Counted from the stretch's first letter, positions 1 to 7,396 are shown. The stretch: DNA of 9,098 nucleotides from Deltaproteobacteria bacterium (GCA_019308525.1 JAFDIC010000132.1:1-9098), one strand, 5' to 3'. The notes: generated by a model not told the origin, from the sequence alone. Made by a program: numbers and translations.

Positions 1-2
1 GC

Positions 3-68
3 AGAATATGTTTTCGTTCAATGGCCTTAAGGGGCGAAATTCCGGGTGTTATGAAATCGAGCTGGTAA
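3..68 (+). CDS. rpsN: 30S ribosomal protein S14, type Z (3' end, partial)
   Basis: Only the last 21 codons are present; the gene starts off the left edge. The peptide begins [15 protein letters not shown] and ends in VMKSSW before TAA at 66-68. This matches the conserved S14 C-terminus (RICFRELA...GEIPGVKKASW in the short zinc-binding form). The Cys in RICFR would be the last Cys of the second CxxC of the zinc ribbon, so this is probably the zinc-type (about 61 aa) protein, although the other cysteines lie outside the window. S14 sits in the 30S head next to S3 and S10 and contacts 16S rRNA. It lies 37 nt upstream of rpsH, the usual spc-operon order. It is too short to be caught by an ORF length filter but the reading is clear. 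Confidence 0.9.
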   Translation, partial: RICFRSMALRGEIPGVMKSSW

Positions 69-105
69 TGACACCCTGTTACCGGGTTTGGAGGAGCCAC
101 CAGAG

Positions 106-504
106 ATGAGTACAACCGACCCAATAGCTGACATGCTGACCAGGATACGCAACGCCATAATGGCGTCCTATGAGACGGTAGACATCCCTAGCTCAAAGCT
201 CAAGATCAGTATCGCAAAGATACTGAAGGCGGAGGGTTTCATAAGGAATTACAAGCTTATTGGGGATAAACGCCAAGGTATAATAAGGGTATTCTTGAAA
301 TACGACGAAAAAGGGGAGCCGGTTATAACCGGCCTGAAGAGGGAAAGCAAGCCAAGCCGCCGGGTCTATGCCAAGAGCGACAGGATCCCAAAGGTTCTCA
401 ATGGATACGGTATGAGTATTCTTTCAACTTCAAAGGGTGTCATTACTGACAAGGATGCCAGAAGGTTAAGAGTCGGCGGTGAAATCATTTGTTCCGTATG
501 GTAG
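106..504 (+). CDS. rpsH: 30S ribosomal protein S8
   Basis: S8 is a primary 16S rRNA-binding protein of the 30S body (helix 21) and, in E. coli, the translational repressor of the spc operon. The 132-residue product starts [17 protein letters not shown], the conserved S8 N-terminus. It carries the signature [13 protein letters not shown] near residues 106-118 and ends GGEIICSVW, a near-exact match to family C-termini. Length is typical (about 130 aa). I start at ATG 106, which has a strong GGAGG at 90-94 about 11 nt upstream. An in-frame TTG at 88 would add six residues, but it overlaps that Shine-Dalgarno and would give an unnatural N-terminus. The gene is flanked by rpsN and rplF. I see nothing unusual in the coding sequence. 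Confidence 0.97.
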   Translation: MSTTDPIADMLTRIRNAIMASYETVDIPSSKLKISIAKILKAEGFIRNYKLIGDKRQGIIRVFLKYDEKGEPVITGLKRESKPSRRVYAKSDRIPKVLNGYGMSILSTSKGVITDKDARRLRVGGEIICSVW

Positions 505-515
505 GATAACCGTGT

Positions 516-528
516 CCATCTTGGATGG
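516..528 (+). other. small hairpin in rpsH-rplF spacer
   Basis: CCATC (516-520) and GATGG (524-528) form a perfect 5-bp stem with a TTG loop, 12 nt after the rpsH stop. No T-run follows, so it is not a terminator. It could be an mRNA-processing or stability element, or chance. Confidence 0.3.
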
Positions 529-571
529 TATAGGATAGAGAGATGAGCAGCACCCTGAATGGGAGGTACCA

Positions 572-1108
572 ATGTCACGCATAGGCAAGAGGCCTATTCC
601 GATACCAAAGGATGTCACTGTCGAGATAAAAGAGGATCTGCTCCTGGTGAAAGGGCCAAAAGGGGAGCTCAGGAAGAAGATTCATCCGAGCATAAAGGTT
701 GGCAGGGAAGACGATCAACTCATCGTTACGGTGAACGGTGACACAAGAAAATCCCATGCCCTGCACGGACTTTTCAGGGCACTGATTGCGAATATGGTCA
801 CAGGGGTAAGTCAAGGCTTTCGGAGGGAACTGGAGATAGTAGGAGTGGGGTACCGAGCTGAAGTCTCGGGAAAGAAGGCGACCTTTCACCTGGGCTACTC
901 CCATCCCATAGTGTTTGAATTACCTGATGGTATAGATGCCAAGATAGAGAAAACCAAAATAACCTTGAGCGGTATCGACAAAGAACTCCTGGGCCGGACT
1001 GCCGCAAAGATTCGCAACTTTCGAGCCCCCGAGCCTTATAAGGGCAAAGGGGTAAAGTACGTGGAAGAGAGCATCAGAAGGAAGGCCGGGAAGAGCGGAG
1101 CCAAGTAA
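572..1108 (+). CDS. rplF: 50S ribosomal protein L6
   Basis: L6 binds 23S rRNA near the factor-binding (GTPase-associated) centre at the base of the L7/L12 stalk. The 178-residue product (E. coli 177) starts MSRIGKRPIPIPKDV, the canonical L6 N-terminus. It has the two tandem alpha/beta L6 domains: about residues 1-80, with NGDTRKSHALHGLFRALI at the end of the first, and 85-165, which opens ELEIVGVGYRAE. It ends with the C-terminal signature PEPYKGKGVKYVEE (about 151-164) and the basic tail RRKAGKSGAK. ATG 572 is preceded by GGGAGG at 561-566, a good ribosome binding site. It follows rpsH by 67 nt and precedes rplR by 42 nt. The downstream spacer has a T7 run (about 1129-1135) but no convincing stem before it. 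Confidence 0.97.
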   Translation: MSRIGKRPIPIPKDVTVEIKEDLLLVKGPKGELRKKIHPSIKVGREDDQLIVTVNGDTRKSHALHGLFRALIANMVTGVSQGFRRELEIVGVGYRAEVSGKKATFHLGYSHPIVFELPDGIDAKIEKTKITLSGIDKELLGRTAAKIRNFRAPEPYKGKGVKYVEESIRRKAGKSGAK

Positions 1109-1150
1109 TCGGAATATCCCTATTTTGATTTTTTTGCGAGTTCATCAGCC

Positions 1151-1519
1151 ATGGTAAAGAGAAGCAGAATAAAGGCGAGGTTGACCAGGAAAAAGAGGGT
1201 AAGGAAAAGGGTCAAGGGCACCCCGGAGAGCCCCAGGTTATCAGTGTACAGGAGCGCAAAGCATATCTATGCCCAGATCATAGACGATGAGAGTGCGCGA
1301 ACCCTGGCAGATGCCTCTTCCTTGTCAAAGGATATTCGGGACAAAGTTCTGCAAAAGGGCGGAAACAAGGAGGGTGCCAGGATTGTAGGTGAATTGATCG
1401 CCAGGCGAGCTATGGAGAAAGGTATCAAGAAGGTAATCTTCGACAGGAACGGCTTCTTGTACCACGGCCGGGTAAAGGCGTTGGCAGAGGCTGCCAGGGA
1501 GCACGGGCTGGAATTCTAG
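1151..1519 (+). CDS. rplR: 50S ribosomal protein L18
   Basis: L18 binds 5S rRNA and, with L5, anchors the 5S particle in the central protuberance. The 122-residue product is typical in length. It has the very basic N-terminus [20 protein letters not shown] and the core motif [24 protein letters not shown] (as two adjoining parts from about residue 23). It ends with [30 protein letters not shown] family sequence (residues 97-122). The start ATG 1151 is the only one that fits the N-terminus. Unlike its neighbours it has no strong Shine-Dalgarno (only GCGAG about 10 nt upstream), so it may rely on coupling with rplF. The stop at 1517-1519 is followed by an unusually long spacer before rpsE. Confidence 0.97.
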   Translation: MVKRSRIKARLTRKKRVRKRVKGTPESPRLSVYRSAKHIYAQIIDDESARTLADASSLSKDIRDKVLQKGGNKEGARIVGELIARRAMEKGIKKVIFDRNGFLYHGRVKALAEAAREHGLEF

Positions 1520-1652
1520 CGCATGTGTGGGATGCACACCACACAACCAGGGAAGCAGGGAAGATCGTAGCCGTGTCGTTTTCTGTGCTACCGGCGGGTT
1601 CTACCGGTGATATGACAATCCAACCACAATACATGAGATGAAGGAGAGCACG
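1520..1652 (+). other. long rplR-rpsE spacer with two inverted repeats
   Basis: The spacer is about 133 nt if rpsE starts at TTG 1653, or 118 nt if it starts at ATG 1638. It contains a perfect 7-bp inverted repeat, TGTGTGG (1524-1530) with CCACACA (1539-1545) and an 8-nt loop. A second 5-bp repeat is ACCGG (1590-1594) with CCGGT (1604-1608). No T-run follows either, so neither is a textbook intrinsic terminator. I see no convincing ORF. A processing site or an internal translational control element for S5 are possible, but unproven. Confidence 0.45.
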
Positions 1653-2150
1653 TTGTATCAAGAAGGAGAAGAGACTCAGCTCATAGAAAAAGTCGTTCAT
1701 ATCAACAGGGTGGCAAAAGTGGTCAAGGGAGGCCGAAGATTTAGTTTCAGCGCCCTGGTTGTGGTCGGGGACGGAAAGGGAACAGTCGGCGGGGGACTTG
1801 GAAAGGCAAATGAGGTCCCCGAGGCCATAAGAAAGGGCGTTGAGAAGGCAAAAAGAAACATGAAAAAGGTACATATTGTCGACGGCACATTGCCCCACGA
1901 GATTATCGGGAAGTGGGGTGCGGGAAGCGTACTGTTAAAGCCTGCAAGCCAAGGAACGGGAATCATAGCGGGTGGAGCGGTCAGGGCCGTGCTGGAAGCC
2001 GTGGGGGTCCAGAACATCCTGACAAAGTGTCTCGGTTCCCATAACCCCCATAACCTTGTAAAGGCAACCCTCAAGGGACTGGTATCCCTTCGGAGCCCTG
2101 AAGAGATTGCGAGCCGGCGGGGGAAGAAGGTGCAGGAAATCCGTTCTTGA
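1653..2150 (+). CDS. rpsE: 30S ribosomal protein S5
   Basis: S5 sits on the solvent side of the 30S near helix 34 and h18 and affects decoding accuracy and mRNA unwinding. The product has the S5 double-stranded RNA-binding-like N-domain ([19 protein letters not shown], about residues 12-30, then [20 protein letters not shown]). The C-domain contains [20 protein letters not shown] and [19 protein letters not shown]. The family usually has a Phe or similar residue where this protein has the second Gly of VGGG. I chose TTG 1653 (165 aa) because AAGGAG at 1641-1646 lies 6 nt upstream. The alternative ATG 1638 (170 aa) has no Shine-Dalgarno, and that AAGGAG would lie inside its coding region. TTG starts are common in this cluster. 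The protein identity is certain; the start is not. Confidence 0.95.
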   Translation: MYQEGEETQLIEKVVHINRVAKVVKGGRRFSFSALVVVGDGKGTVGGGLGKANEVPEAIRKGVEKAKRNMKKVHIVDGTLPHEIIGKWGAGSVLLKPASQGTGIIAGGAVRAVLEAVGVQNILTKCLGSHNPHNLVKATLKGLVSLRSPEEIASRRGKKVQEIRS

Positions 2151-2185
2151 TTCTGACAGGTCCTTGTTGAGAAGGTATGATGACA

Positions 2186-2365
2186 ATGGCTGATGAAATC
2201 CGAGTAACTCTCGTTCGAAGCAAGATAGGTAGGCCGAAGAAGATTCGTGAAACCTTGAAAGGCCTGGGTTTGACCAAGATGCACAAGACCGTTACCTTAA
2301 AGAATACGCCTGCCATCAGGGGGATGATCCAGAAGGTCTCTTTCATGGTCAGGATAGAACCGTAA
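2186..2365 (+). CDS. rpmD: 50S ribosomal protein L30
   Basis: L30 is a small 23S rRNA-binding protein of the 50S subunit. From ATG 2186 the product is 59 aa (MADEIRVTLVRSKIGRPKKI...), the same length and register as E. coli L30 (MAKTIKITQTRSAIGR). It has the conserved KIGRPKKIRETLKGLGLTKMHKTV block. It ends IRGMIQKVSFMVRIEP, the usual L30 beta-strand tail. Two further in-frame ATGs lie just upstream at 2177 and 2180. GAAGG at 2171-2175 is 10 nt from ATG 2186, 4 nt from 2180 and 1 nt from 2177, so 2177 is unlikely. rpmD is absent from some bacterial lineages, so its presence is mildly informative. It is followed 11 nt later by rplO. Confidence 0.95.
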   Translation: MADEIRVTLVRSKIGRPKKIRETLKGLGLTKMHKTVTLKNTPAIRGMIQKVSFMVRIEP

Positions 2366-2376
2366 CAGGGAAGCCA

Positions 2377-2820
2377 ATGATGAAGATTCATGAACTATCT
2401 CCGCCAAAGGGCTCCAGGAGAGACAGGAAGAGGGTTGGAAGAGGCCCTGGTTCAGGACATGGTAAGACCTCCTGCCGGGGGCAGAAAGGACAAAAATCCC
2501 GATCCGGAGGTAATGTCCCCCCCGGGTTTGAAGGAGGACAGATGCCTCTTCAAAGGCGTTTGCCGAAGAGGGGGTTTACGAACATTTTCAAGAAGGACTA
2601 TGCGGTAATAAACGTCAAAGACCTCAGCAGGTTTGAACCTGGCTCGACCGTGGATGTTGAATCCTTGAAATCCGCGGGATTGGTCAAGGGCAAGAATGAC
2701 GGTGTGAAGTTGTTGGGTGACGGGGAAATCTCTCATCCTGTCACGATAAAGGTCAACAAATCAAGCCAGTCTGCCCAGAGAAAGATAGAGGCTGCTGGGG
2801 GCAAGGTAGAGTTGGTTTGA
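2377..2820 (+). CDS. rplO: 50S ribosomal protein L15
   Basis: L15 is a late-assembly 23S rRNA-binding protein. The 147-aa product has the Gly/Arg-rich, extended N-terminal segment (RKRVGRGPGSGHGKTSCRGQ, then KSRSGGNVPPGFEGGQMPLQ, about residues 18-57). This segment threads into 23S rRNA. It is followed by RRLPKRGF and the globular C-domain ending KIEAAGGKVELV. Two adjacent ATGs (2377 and 2380) are possible. 2380 aligns better with the family N-terminus (M-x-L/I-x-x-L-S-P) and has better spacing from AGGGA (2367-2371), so the real protein may be 146 aa. It lies immediately before secY, the normal spc order. Confidence 0.97.
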   Translation: MMKIHELSPPKGSRRDRKRVGRGPGSGHGKTSCRGQKGQKSRSGGNVPPGFEGGQMPLQRRLPKRGFTNIFKKDYAVINVKDLSRFEPGSTVDVESLKSAGLVKGKNDGVKLLGDGEISHPVTIKVNKSSQSAQRKIEAAGGKVELV

Positions 2821-2875
2821 ACAGCGCACGAGTGAGTAGCGGGCACTATCACAATAGGATAGGCGGACCTGAAGA

Positions 2876-4189
2876 ATGATCGGCGGTTTTCAGAACATCG
2901 GCAAGATTCCCGAGCTAAAAAAGAGGATCTTTTTTACCCTCGCCATGCTCGCGGTTTACAGGCTTGGCAGTCACATTCCTACCCCGGGGATTGATGCCGC
3001 AGCATTGGCGGCCTTTTTCAGCGAGCGGCAGGGTACCCTTTTCGGGCTCTTTGACATGTTCTCAGGGGGCGCCCTGAGCAGGATGTCCGTGATGGCCCTC
3101 GGGATCATGCCCTATATCAGTGCATCCATTATTCTGGAGTTGCTGACGGTGGTCATCCCTTATCTCGAGAAGCTGAAGAAGGAGGGAGAGCAGGGCAGAA
3201 AAAAGATTACACAGTATACCAGGTATGGCACGGTGATTCTGAGCATTATCCAGGGATTCGGAATTGCAGTGGGACTTGAGAGGATGAGCAGCCCCGGGGG
3301 GGCGATGGTGGTCCCGATAGGCGGATGGGGATTTAGGATCTTGGCGGTTATTACGCTGACCGCGGGGACGGCCTTCCTGATGTGGCTCGGCGAGCAGATT
3401 ACTGAACGGGGAATAGGTAATGGGATATCGTTGATCATTTTTGCCGGGATAGTTGCAAGGTTGCCCTTGGCAGTGGGCAATACCTTCCGGCTCATGAAGA
3501 CGGGAGAAATCACCCCTTTCTTCATGGCCTTGATCTTGGCGTTCATGATCGGTGTTGTGGGTTTCATTGTATTCATGGAGAGGGGACAGCGCCGCATCCC
3601 GGTCCAGTACGCAAAAACGGTTGTGGGCAGGAAGATGTACGGGGGAGCGAGCACCCACTTGCCACTCAAGATAAATACAGCGGGCGTTATCCCTCCCATA
3701 TTCGCATCCTCTATTATCATGTTTCCTGCCACGATAGCAAATTTTTTGAATGTCAAACAGATACCATGGCTCCAGACCATCGTGACGCTTCTATCTCCTG
3801 GGCATGTTGCATATATCCTGATATACGTAATTTTTATCATCTTTTTTTGTTACTTTTACACGGCGGTCCATTTCAATCCCGTTGACGTGGCCGATAATAT
3901 GAAAAAATACGGCGGATACATTCCTGGAATAAGGCCGGGCAAGAACACGGCGGAATACATAGACAGGGTCTTGACCAGGATTACCTTCAGTGGCGCCATC
4001 TATGTTTCTGCTGTTTGCGTTTTACCCCAGATACTGATCTACCAGTTGAACGTGCCCTTTTACTTCGGCGGTACAGCGCTCCTAATAGTAGTCGGGGTCG
4101 CCATGGATACCGCCAACCAGATCGAGTCTCATATGCTGACCCGACACTATGAAGGGTTTATGAGGAAGGGACTGGGCAAGGCCCGGTAG
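2876..4189 (+). CDS. secY: Preprotein translocase channel subunit SecY
   Basis: SecY is the pore-forming subunit of the SecYEG translocon in the inner membrane. The 437-aa length is typical and about ten hydrophobic segments can be read, from about residues 18-32 onward. The N-terminus [18 protein letters not shown] is followed by [13 protein letters not shown], the first helix and plug region. The cytoplasmic loop C4 motif [13 protein letters not shown] lies at 235-247. The C5 loop [22 protein letters not shown] lies at about 341-362, with the conserved YIPGIRPG that contacts SecA and the ribosome. The tail is basic and short. ATG 2876 is preceded by weak purine tracts (GGCGGA, then GAAG). 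Upstream is rplO (55-nt gap), downstream infA (52-nt gap). The adk and/or map genes often found here are missing. Confidence 0.97.
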   Translation: MIGGFQNIGKIPELKKRIFFTLAMLAVYRLGSHIPTPGIDAAALAAFFSERQGTLFGLFDMFSGGALSRMSVMALGIMPYISASIILELLTVVIPYLEKLKKEGEQGRKKITQYTRYGTVILSIIQGFGIAVGLERMSSPGGAMVVPIGGWGFRILAVITLTAGTAFLMWLGEQITERGIGNGISLIIFAGIVARLPLAVGNTFRLMKTGEITPFFMALILAFMIGVVGFIVFMERGQRRIPVQYAKTVVGRKMYGGASTHLPLKINTAGVIPPIFASSIIMFPATIANFLNVKQIPWLQTIVTLLSPGHVAYILIYVIFIIFFCYFYTAVHFNPVDVADNMKKYGGYIPGIRPGKNTAEYIDRVLTRITFSGAIYVSAVCVLPQILIYQLNVPFYFGGTALLIVVGVAMDTANQIESHMLTRHYEGFMRKGLGKAR

Positions 4190-4241
4190 CGGTACATGGG
4201 AGTTCAAGCCCAACACTCTCAGAAACGGTCGAAGGATCAAA

Positions 4242-4460
4242 GTGGCAAAGGAGGACCTGATAGAGGTAGAAGGGACCGTTGTTGAGACGCTGCCCAATGC
4301 CATGTTCAGGGTGGAGCTCAAGAACGGCCATCGCATATTGGCCCACATCTCCGGGAAGATGAGAATGCATTACATAAAGATACTTCCCGGGGACAGGGTT
4401 GCGGTGCAGTTATCCCCTTACGACCTGAACAGGGGAAGAATAGTCTACAGGGAGAAATAG
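4242..4460 (+). CDS. infA: Translation initiation factor IF-1
   Basis: IF-1 binds the 30S A site during initiation and works with IF-2 and IF-3. The product is 72 aa, the same length as E. coli IF-1, and is a single OB-fold. It starts [20 protein letters not shown], continues [21 protein letters not shown] (as family blocks from residue 21), and ends [23 protein letters not shown]. The start is GTG 4242, chosen because it gives the exact family N-terminus and has GAAGGA at 4231-4236, 5 nt upstream. It lies between secY and rpmJ, and is followed by rpmJ after 11 nt. I see nothing odd besides the GTG start and the missing adk/map upstream. Confidence 0.97.
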   Translation: MAKEDLIEVEGTVVETLPNAMFRVELKNGHRILAHISGKMRMHYIKILPGDRVAVQLSPYDLNRGRIVYREK

Positions 4461-4471
4461 AGGAAAATCCT

Positions 4472-4585
4472 ATGAAGGTTCGTGCTTCGGTAAAGAAAAT
4501 CTGTAACAAGTGTAAAATAATAAAGAGAAAAGGGACGGTAAGGGTCATTTGCGAAAATCCCCGTCATAAGCAGAGGCAGGGATAA
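4472..4585 (+). CDS. rpmJ: 50S ribosomal protein L36 (zinc-binding form)
   Basis: A 37-codon gene: [19 protein letters not shown], continuing to [15 protein letters not shown], then TAA 4583-4585. L36 is the smallest 50S protein and binds 23S rRNA through a zinc ribbon. The ligands Cys11, Cys14, Cys27 and His32 are all present, so this is the zinc-containing (C+) form rather than the zinc-free paralogue. AGGA at 4461-4464, directly after the infA stop, lies 7 nt before ATG 4472. It is too short for common length cut-offs, but sequence, length and position (infA-rpmJ-rpsM) are all classic. Confidence 0.96.
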   Translation: MKVRASVKKICNKCKIIKRKGTVRVICENPRHKQRQG

Positions 4586-4681
4586 CACTTTGAGGGCCCG
4601 CAGTTAGGGGCCTCCGGTCCCTGGCGAAGAGCAAAGTCGGGGATTGTTGACGGAAACAAGAGTTAAGAAGGGAGTTAGACC
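4586..4681 (+). promoter_or_regulatory. alpha-operon leader candidate: two mutually exclusive hairpins before rpsM
   Basis: The 96-nt rpmJ-rpsM spacer can fold in two competing ways. Hairpin A pairs 4592-4599 with 4607-4614 (7 of 8 pairs, one G-G mismatch, 7-nt loop). Hairpin B pairs 4606-4612 with 4616-4622 (7 pairs including one G-U, 3-nt loop TCC). They share 4607-4612, so they cannot coexist. The rpsM Shine-Dalgarno GGAG (4671-4674) and TTG start lie downstream. In E. coli the alpha operon (rpsM-rpsK-rpsD-rpoA-rplQ, same order as here) is repressed by S4 binding a leader that switches conformation. That this spacer does the same is inference; I do not recognise the E. coli pseudoknot sequence. 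Confidence 0.4.
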
Positions 4682-5053
4682 TTGGCAAGAATAGCAGGCG
4701 TAGATTTACCAAGGGGTAAAAGGATCGAGATTGCCCTGACTTACATCTATGGCATAGGCAGGAGCACTTCGCAGAAGATCCTAACCGAGGCTGGTGTGGA
4801 CTGGAACACCAAGACAGATGATCTGACAGAGGGCCACATAACGAGCATAAGAAAGATCATCGACGAAAAACATAAGGTTGAGGGTGACTTGCGACGTGAA
4901 GTGTCCATGAACATAAAGAGGTTGATGGACCTCGGGGCCTATCGTGGCTTGAGGCACAGGAAGGGTCTGCCGGTGCGGGGTCAAAGGACCAGTACCAACG
5001 CACGGACCAGGAAAGGCCCGCGAAGGGCGGTAATGGGAAAACGAAAAAAGTAG
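4682..5053 (+). CDS. rpsM: 30S ribosomal protein S13
   Basis: S13 lies in the 30S head, contacts P-site tRNA and forms bridges to the 50S (B1a, B1b). The 123-aa product begins [20 protein letters not shown], has the helix-two-turns-helix region [19 protein letters not shown], and ends in the basic tail [20 protein letters not shown] then a lysine-rich end. The start is TTG 4682, required by the conserved N-terminus, with GGAG at 4671-4674, 7 nt upstream. It is the first gene of the alpha-operon block and follows a structured spacer. In E. coli the same gene also has a non-ATG (GTG) start. The next gene, rpsK, begins 14 nt later. Confidence 0.97.
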   Translation: MARIAGVDLPRGKRIEIALTYIYGIGRSTSQKILTEAGVDWNTKTDDLTEGHITSIRKIIDEKHKVEGDLRREVSMNIKRLMDLGAYRGLRHRKGLPVRGQRTSTNARTRKGPRRAVMGKRKK

Positions 5054-5067
5054 TCTGAGGAGACATA

Positions 5068-5463
5068 ATGGCGAAAAGGACGAAACGAGGGGGCAAGGCC
5101 AAAAGAGAGAAAAAAAACGTCCCGAGCGGCATCATCCATATTCACTCTACCTTCAACAACACCATCGTCACGGTGACCGACAACGAGGGCAACGTCATAG
5201 CAGCATCGAGCGCAGGAAGACAGGGTTTCAAGGGATCAAGGAAGAGCACCCCCTTTGCCGCACAGCTCGCTGCGCAACACGCCCTTCGGCAGGCCATGGA
5301 ACAGGGTATGAGAACCGCAGAAGTCAGGGTGAAAGGGCCTGGAGTGGGCAGGGAGGCCGCACTGAGGGCCTTGCAGGCGGAAGGATTTACAGTCACGGTC
5401 ATCAGGGATGTAACGCCCATTCCCCATAACGGGTGCCGACCCCCGAAAAGGCGGAGGGTTTAA
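5068..5463 (+). CDS. rpsK: 30S ribosomal protein S11
   Basis: S11 is on the 30S platform, near the E-site mRNA and helix 45. The 131-aa product has a lysine-rich N-terminus ([18 protein letters not shown]) followed by the core motif [20 protein letters not shown] (about 22-41). It carries the conserved [20 protein letters not shown] and [14 protein letters not shown] blocks. It ends with the S11 signature [19 protein letters not shown] 5068 is served by GAGGAG at 5057-5062. It is separated from rpsM by 14 nt, so translational coupling is likely. A 120-nt spacer follows before rpsD, longer than usual within this block. Confidence 0.97.
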   Translation: MAKRTKRGGKAKREKKNVPSGIIHIHSTFNNTIVTVTDNEGNVIAASSAGRQGFKGSRKSTPFAAQLAAQHALRQAMEQGMRTAEVRVKGPGVGREAALRALQAEGFTVTVIRDVTPIPHNGCRPPKRRRV

Positions 5464-5583
5464 GGTTGAGGGCTTCGTAAAAGGTCCTGTTTCCCGCGGC
5501 ATGGGGTCTGACGATCTGCGTTTCGCTTCACCTGGTCGGGAAACCGTGGAGCAGAGCAAAACTCTATTTTTTGGAGGCGTACA
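5464..5583 (+). promoter_or_regulatory. structured rpsK-rpsD spacer, candidate S4 leader
   Basis: This 120-nt spacer carries a perfect 8-bp inverted repeat, GTTTCCCG (5489-5496) with CGGGAAAC (5537-5544), enclosing 40 nt. Just downstream AGAG (5553-5556) pairs with CTCT (5562-5565), followed by T6 (5567-5572). This is a weak terminator-like element that abuts the rpsD Shine-Dalgarno GGAGG (5573-5577). S4 is a known autoregulator that binds mRNA leaders in E. coli (alpha operon) and Bacillus (rpsD). A regulatory role here is inference from position and the inverted repeat. Confidence 0.35.
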
Positions 5584-6213
5584 TTGGCAAGATACACGGG
5601 TTCATCATGCAGGCTTTGCCGCCGAGAGAACCTGAAATTGTTCCTCAAGGGCGACCGTTGCTATGGAGACAAGTGTGCCTTTGAAAGAAGGCCTTACCCC
5701 CCTGGTCAGCATGGTCAAAGGCGGAGCGGAAAAATTTCAGACTACCAACTCCAGTTGAGAGAGAAGCAAAAAGTCAAAAGGATTTACGGCGTGCTGGAGA
5801 GGCAATTCCGAAGGTACTATTACAGGGCTGATAGGCAGAAAGGGATAACCGGGACCAATCTTCTGATGTTGCTCGAATGCAGACTGGATAACATGGTCTA
5901 CAGGATGGGATTTGCGTCCTCGAGAAACCAGGCCAGACAGCTCATCAGACATAATCATTTTCTGGTGAATAACAGGAAGGTGAACATCCCCTCCTATCAG
6001 GTGAAGGTGGGTGACGTCGTGGAAGTCAGAGAGGGCAGCCGCAAAGTTCAAGCGATTCTGGACGCCATGGAGACGGTTGTAAGGAGAGGTGTCCCAAGCT
6101 GGATAGAACTGGACAAGGATAATCTTAGGGGGGTTTTCAAGGCGATGCCTGGTCGCGAAGATCTGACCATGCCTATTCAGGAGCAGCTTATCGTTGAATT
6201 GTATTCCAAGTGA
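5584..6213 (+). CDS. rpsD: 30S ribosomal protein S4 (four-cysteine zinc form)
   Basis: S4 nucleates 30S assembly at the 16S five-way junction and helps keep decoding accurate. The 209-aa product has an N-terminal zinc module with Cys9, Cys12, Cys26 and Cys31 (SCRLC...DRCYGDKC). It then has [11 protein letters not shown] and [20 protein letters not shown]. The S4 RNA-binding domain runs from about residue 97 ([20 protein letters not shown], then [13 protein letters not shown]). The C-terminus is [13 protein letters not shown]. The cysteine set is as in the zinc-bearing S4 of some bacteria (for example Thermus) and is absent from E. coli S4. The start is TTG 5584, giving the canonical MARY N-terminus, with TTGGAGG (5571-5577) 6 nt upstream. 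It precedes rpoA by 146 nt. Confidence 0.97.
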   Translation: MARYTGSSCRLCRRENLKLFLKGDRCYGDKCAFERRPYPPGQHGQRRSGKISDYQLQLREKQKVKRIYGVLERQFRRYYYRADRQKGITGTNLLMLLECRLDNMVYRMGFASSRNQARQLIRHNHFLVNNRKVNIPSYQVKVGDVVEVREGSRKVQAILDAMETVVRRGVPSWIELDKDNLRGVFKAMPGREDLTMPIQEQLIVELYSK

Positions 6214-6359
6214 GGTGGGATTCGATATCTCCGCTAGAGTGAGGGCTTATTGAATATGGGCAGGTTCCCTCGGGGAGGACGTAAAGGGCGGAATGCTTCA
6301 TGCCCTGGGAAAGGGCGCCAGCAGTTCAAACAATGCAATAATGAATTGGAGGGAATTCC
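6214..6359 (+). other. rpsD-rpoA spacer with hairpins and a small ORF
   Basis: This 146-nt gap holds a CCTC-GGG-GAGG hairpin (6268-6278). It also holds AGGGC (6285-6289) paired with GCCCT (6302-6306), extendable by one G-U pair. A 38-codon ORF (ATG 6256 to TAA 6372, MGRFPRGGRKGRNASCPGKG then [18 protein letters not shown]) has GAGGG 10 nt before its ATG. It overlaps the rpoA start in another frame. I do not recognise the peptide; it could be a leader peptide or chance. No T-run terminator is seen. Confidence 0.35.
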
Positions 6360-7391
6360 TTGGCAGATCTAAGAGCAAGAAATTGGCGGGAGTTAATCAG
6401 GCCTAGCAAGATCGTTATTGACGAAGAACGGCACACAAACTATTACGGGAAATTCGTGTGCGAACCCCTGGAAAGGGGCTTTGGCATTACCATTGGTAAC
6501 GCGTTGAGGCGTATACTTCTCTCTTCCTTACAGGGCGCAGCCATCGTCTCTGTCAAGTTCGAAAATGTTCTCCATGAGTTTTCGACCATACCCGGTGTGC
6601 TGGAGGACGTCACGGATATCATATTGAACCTGAAGGAAGTAAGGCTCAAGCTTCTGGACAGGGAAGAAGCGGTGGTGCGTATTTCAAAAGAGGGGCCCTG
6701 CACTGTGACGGCCGGTGACATAGAATCCGGTGGAGACGCGGAAATACTTAATCCTGATAAACACATCGCCACTCTCAACAAGGAAGCCAAATTGGAAATG
6801 GAAATGACGGTCAAAATGGGTAAGGGCTACGTCTCCGCGGAAAAGATGGACAGCCGGAATCGCCCCATCAGTGTGATACCCATAGATGCAGTGTTTTCGC
6901 CGATCGAAAAGGTCAACTATGTTGTGACAAATGCCAGGGTAGGGCAAATAACAGACTATGACAAGCTGACTATGGAGGTTTGGACGGACGGGAGCGTAAC
7001 CCCTGAGGATGCCGTGGCTTACGCAGCAAAGATACTCAAAGAGCAGATGGCACCGTTCATAAATTTCGAAGAGGAACCTGAACCCGAAGAAATGGACCTG
7101 GAGGAGAGAGAAGAAAAGCTCAATGAAAACCTTTTCAGGCCTGTATCGGAACTGGAACTCTCGGTTCGGTCCGCCAATTGTCTCAAGAATGCGAATATCA
7201 CGCTCATAGGTGAGTTGGTTCAAAAAACGGAAGCGGAAATGCTCAAGACCAAGAACTTTGGACGTAAATCTCTCAATGAAATAAAGGTGATACTGGAGGA
7301 GATGGGCCTCTCTCTCGGGATGAAGCTGGACAATTTCCCTGGGGAGAAAAGGCGAACCAGAGAGGACCAGGGAGACGAGGAAGAGGATTAG
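6360..7391 (+). CDS. rpoA: DNA-directed RNA polymerase subunit alpha
   Basis: Alpha dimerises to scaffold beta and beta' and contacts UP-element DNA and activators. The 343-aa product (E. coli 329) has the N-terminal assembly domain, about residues 1-235: [20 protein letters not shown], then [20 protein letters not shown] in the middle. An acidic linker follows, [20 protein letters not shown], about 238-257. The C-terminal DNA-binding domain includes SVRSANCLK at 268-276, where Arg270, Asn273 and Cys274 match E. coli Arg265, Asn268 and Cys269, and [10 protein letters not shown]. The C-terminus adds a charged tail ([16 protein letters not shown]). The start is TTG 6360, with GGAGGG at 6348-6353 about 6-7 nt upstream. 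It is followed by rplQ after only 5 nt, indicating translational coupling. Confidence 0.97.
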   Translation: MADLRARNWRELIRPSKIVIDEERHTNYYGKFVCEPLERGFGITIGNALRRILLSSLQGAAIVSVKFENVLHEFSTIPGVLEDVTDIILNLKEVRLKLLDREEAVVRISKEGPCTVTAGDIESGGDAEILNPDKHIATLNKEAKLEMEMTVKMGKGYVSAEKMDSRNRPISVIPIDAVFSPIEKVNYVVTNARVGQITDYDKLTMEVWTDGSVTPEDAVAYAAKILKEQMAPFINFEEEPEPEEMDLEEREEKLNENLFRPVSELELSVRSANCLKNANITLIGELVQKTEAEMLKTKNFGRKSLNEIKVILEEMGLSLGMKLDNFPGEKRRTREDQGDEEED

Positions 7392-7396
7392 GACCC

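Noticed and set aside
88..105. TTG at 88 as the start of rpsH (138 aa)
   Set aside because: The added six residues overlap the GGAGG Shine-Dalgarno of ATG 106, and the family N-terminus begins at 106.
1129..1135. T7 run after rplF as an intrinsic terminator
   Set aside because: No stable stem precedes it, and the downstream ribosomal genes continue the operon.
1697..2284. 195-codon minus-strand reading frame across rpsE and rpmD
   Set aside because: It is fully antisense to two certain ribosomal genes, has Pro/Ser/Thr-rich shadow composition and no family resemblance.
3160..3840. 226-codon minus-strand reading frame with hydrophobic stretches inside secY
   Set aside because: The hydrophobicity is the antisense image of SecY membrane helices; there is no independent evidence.
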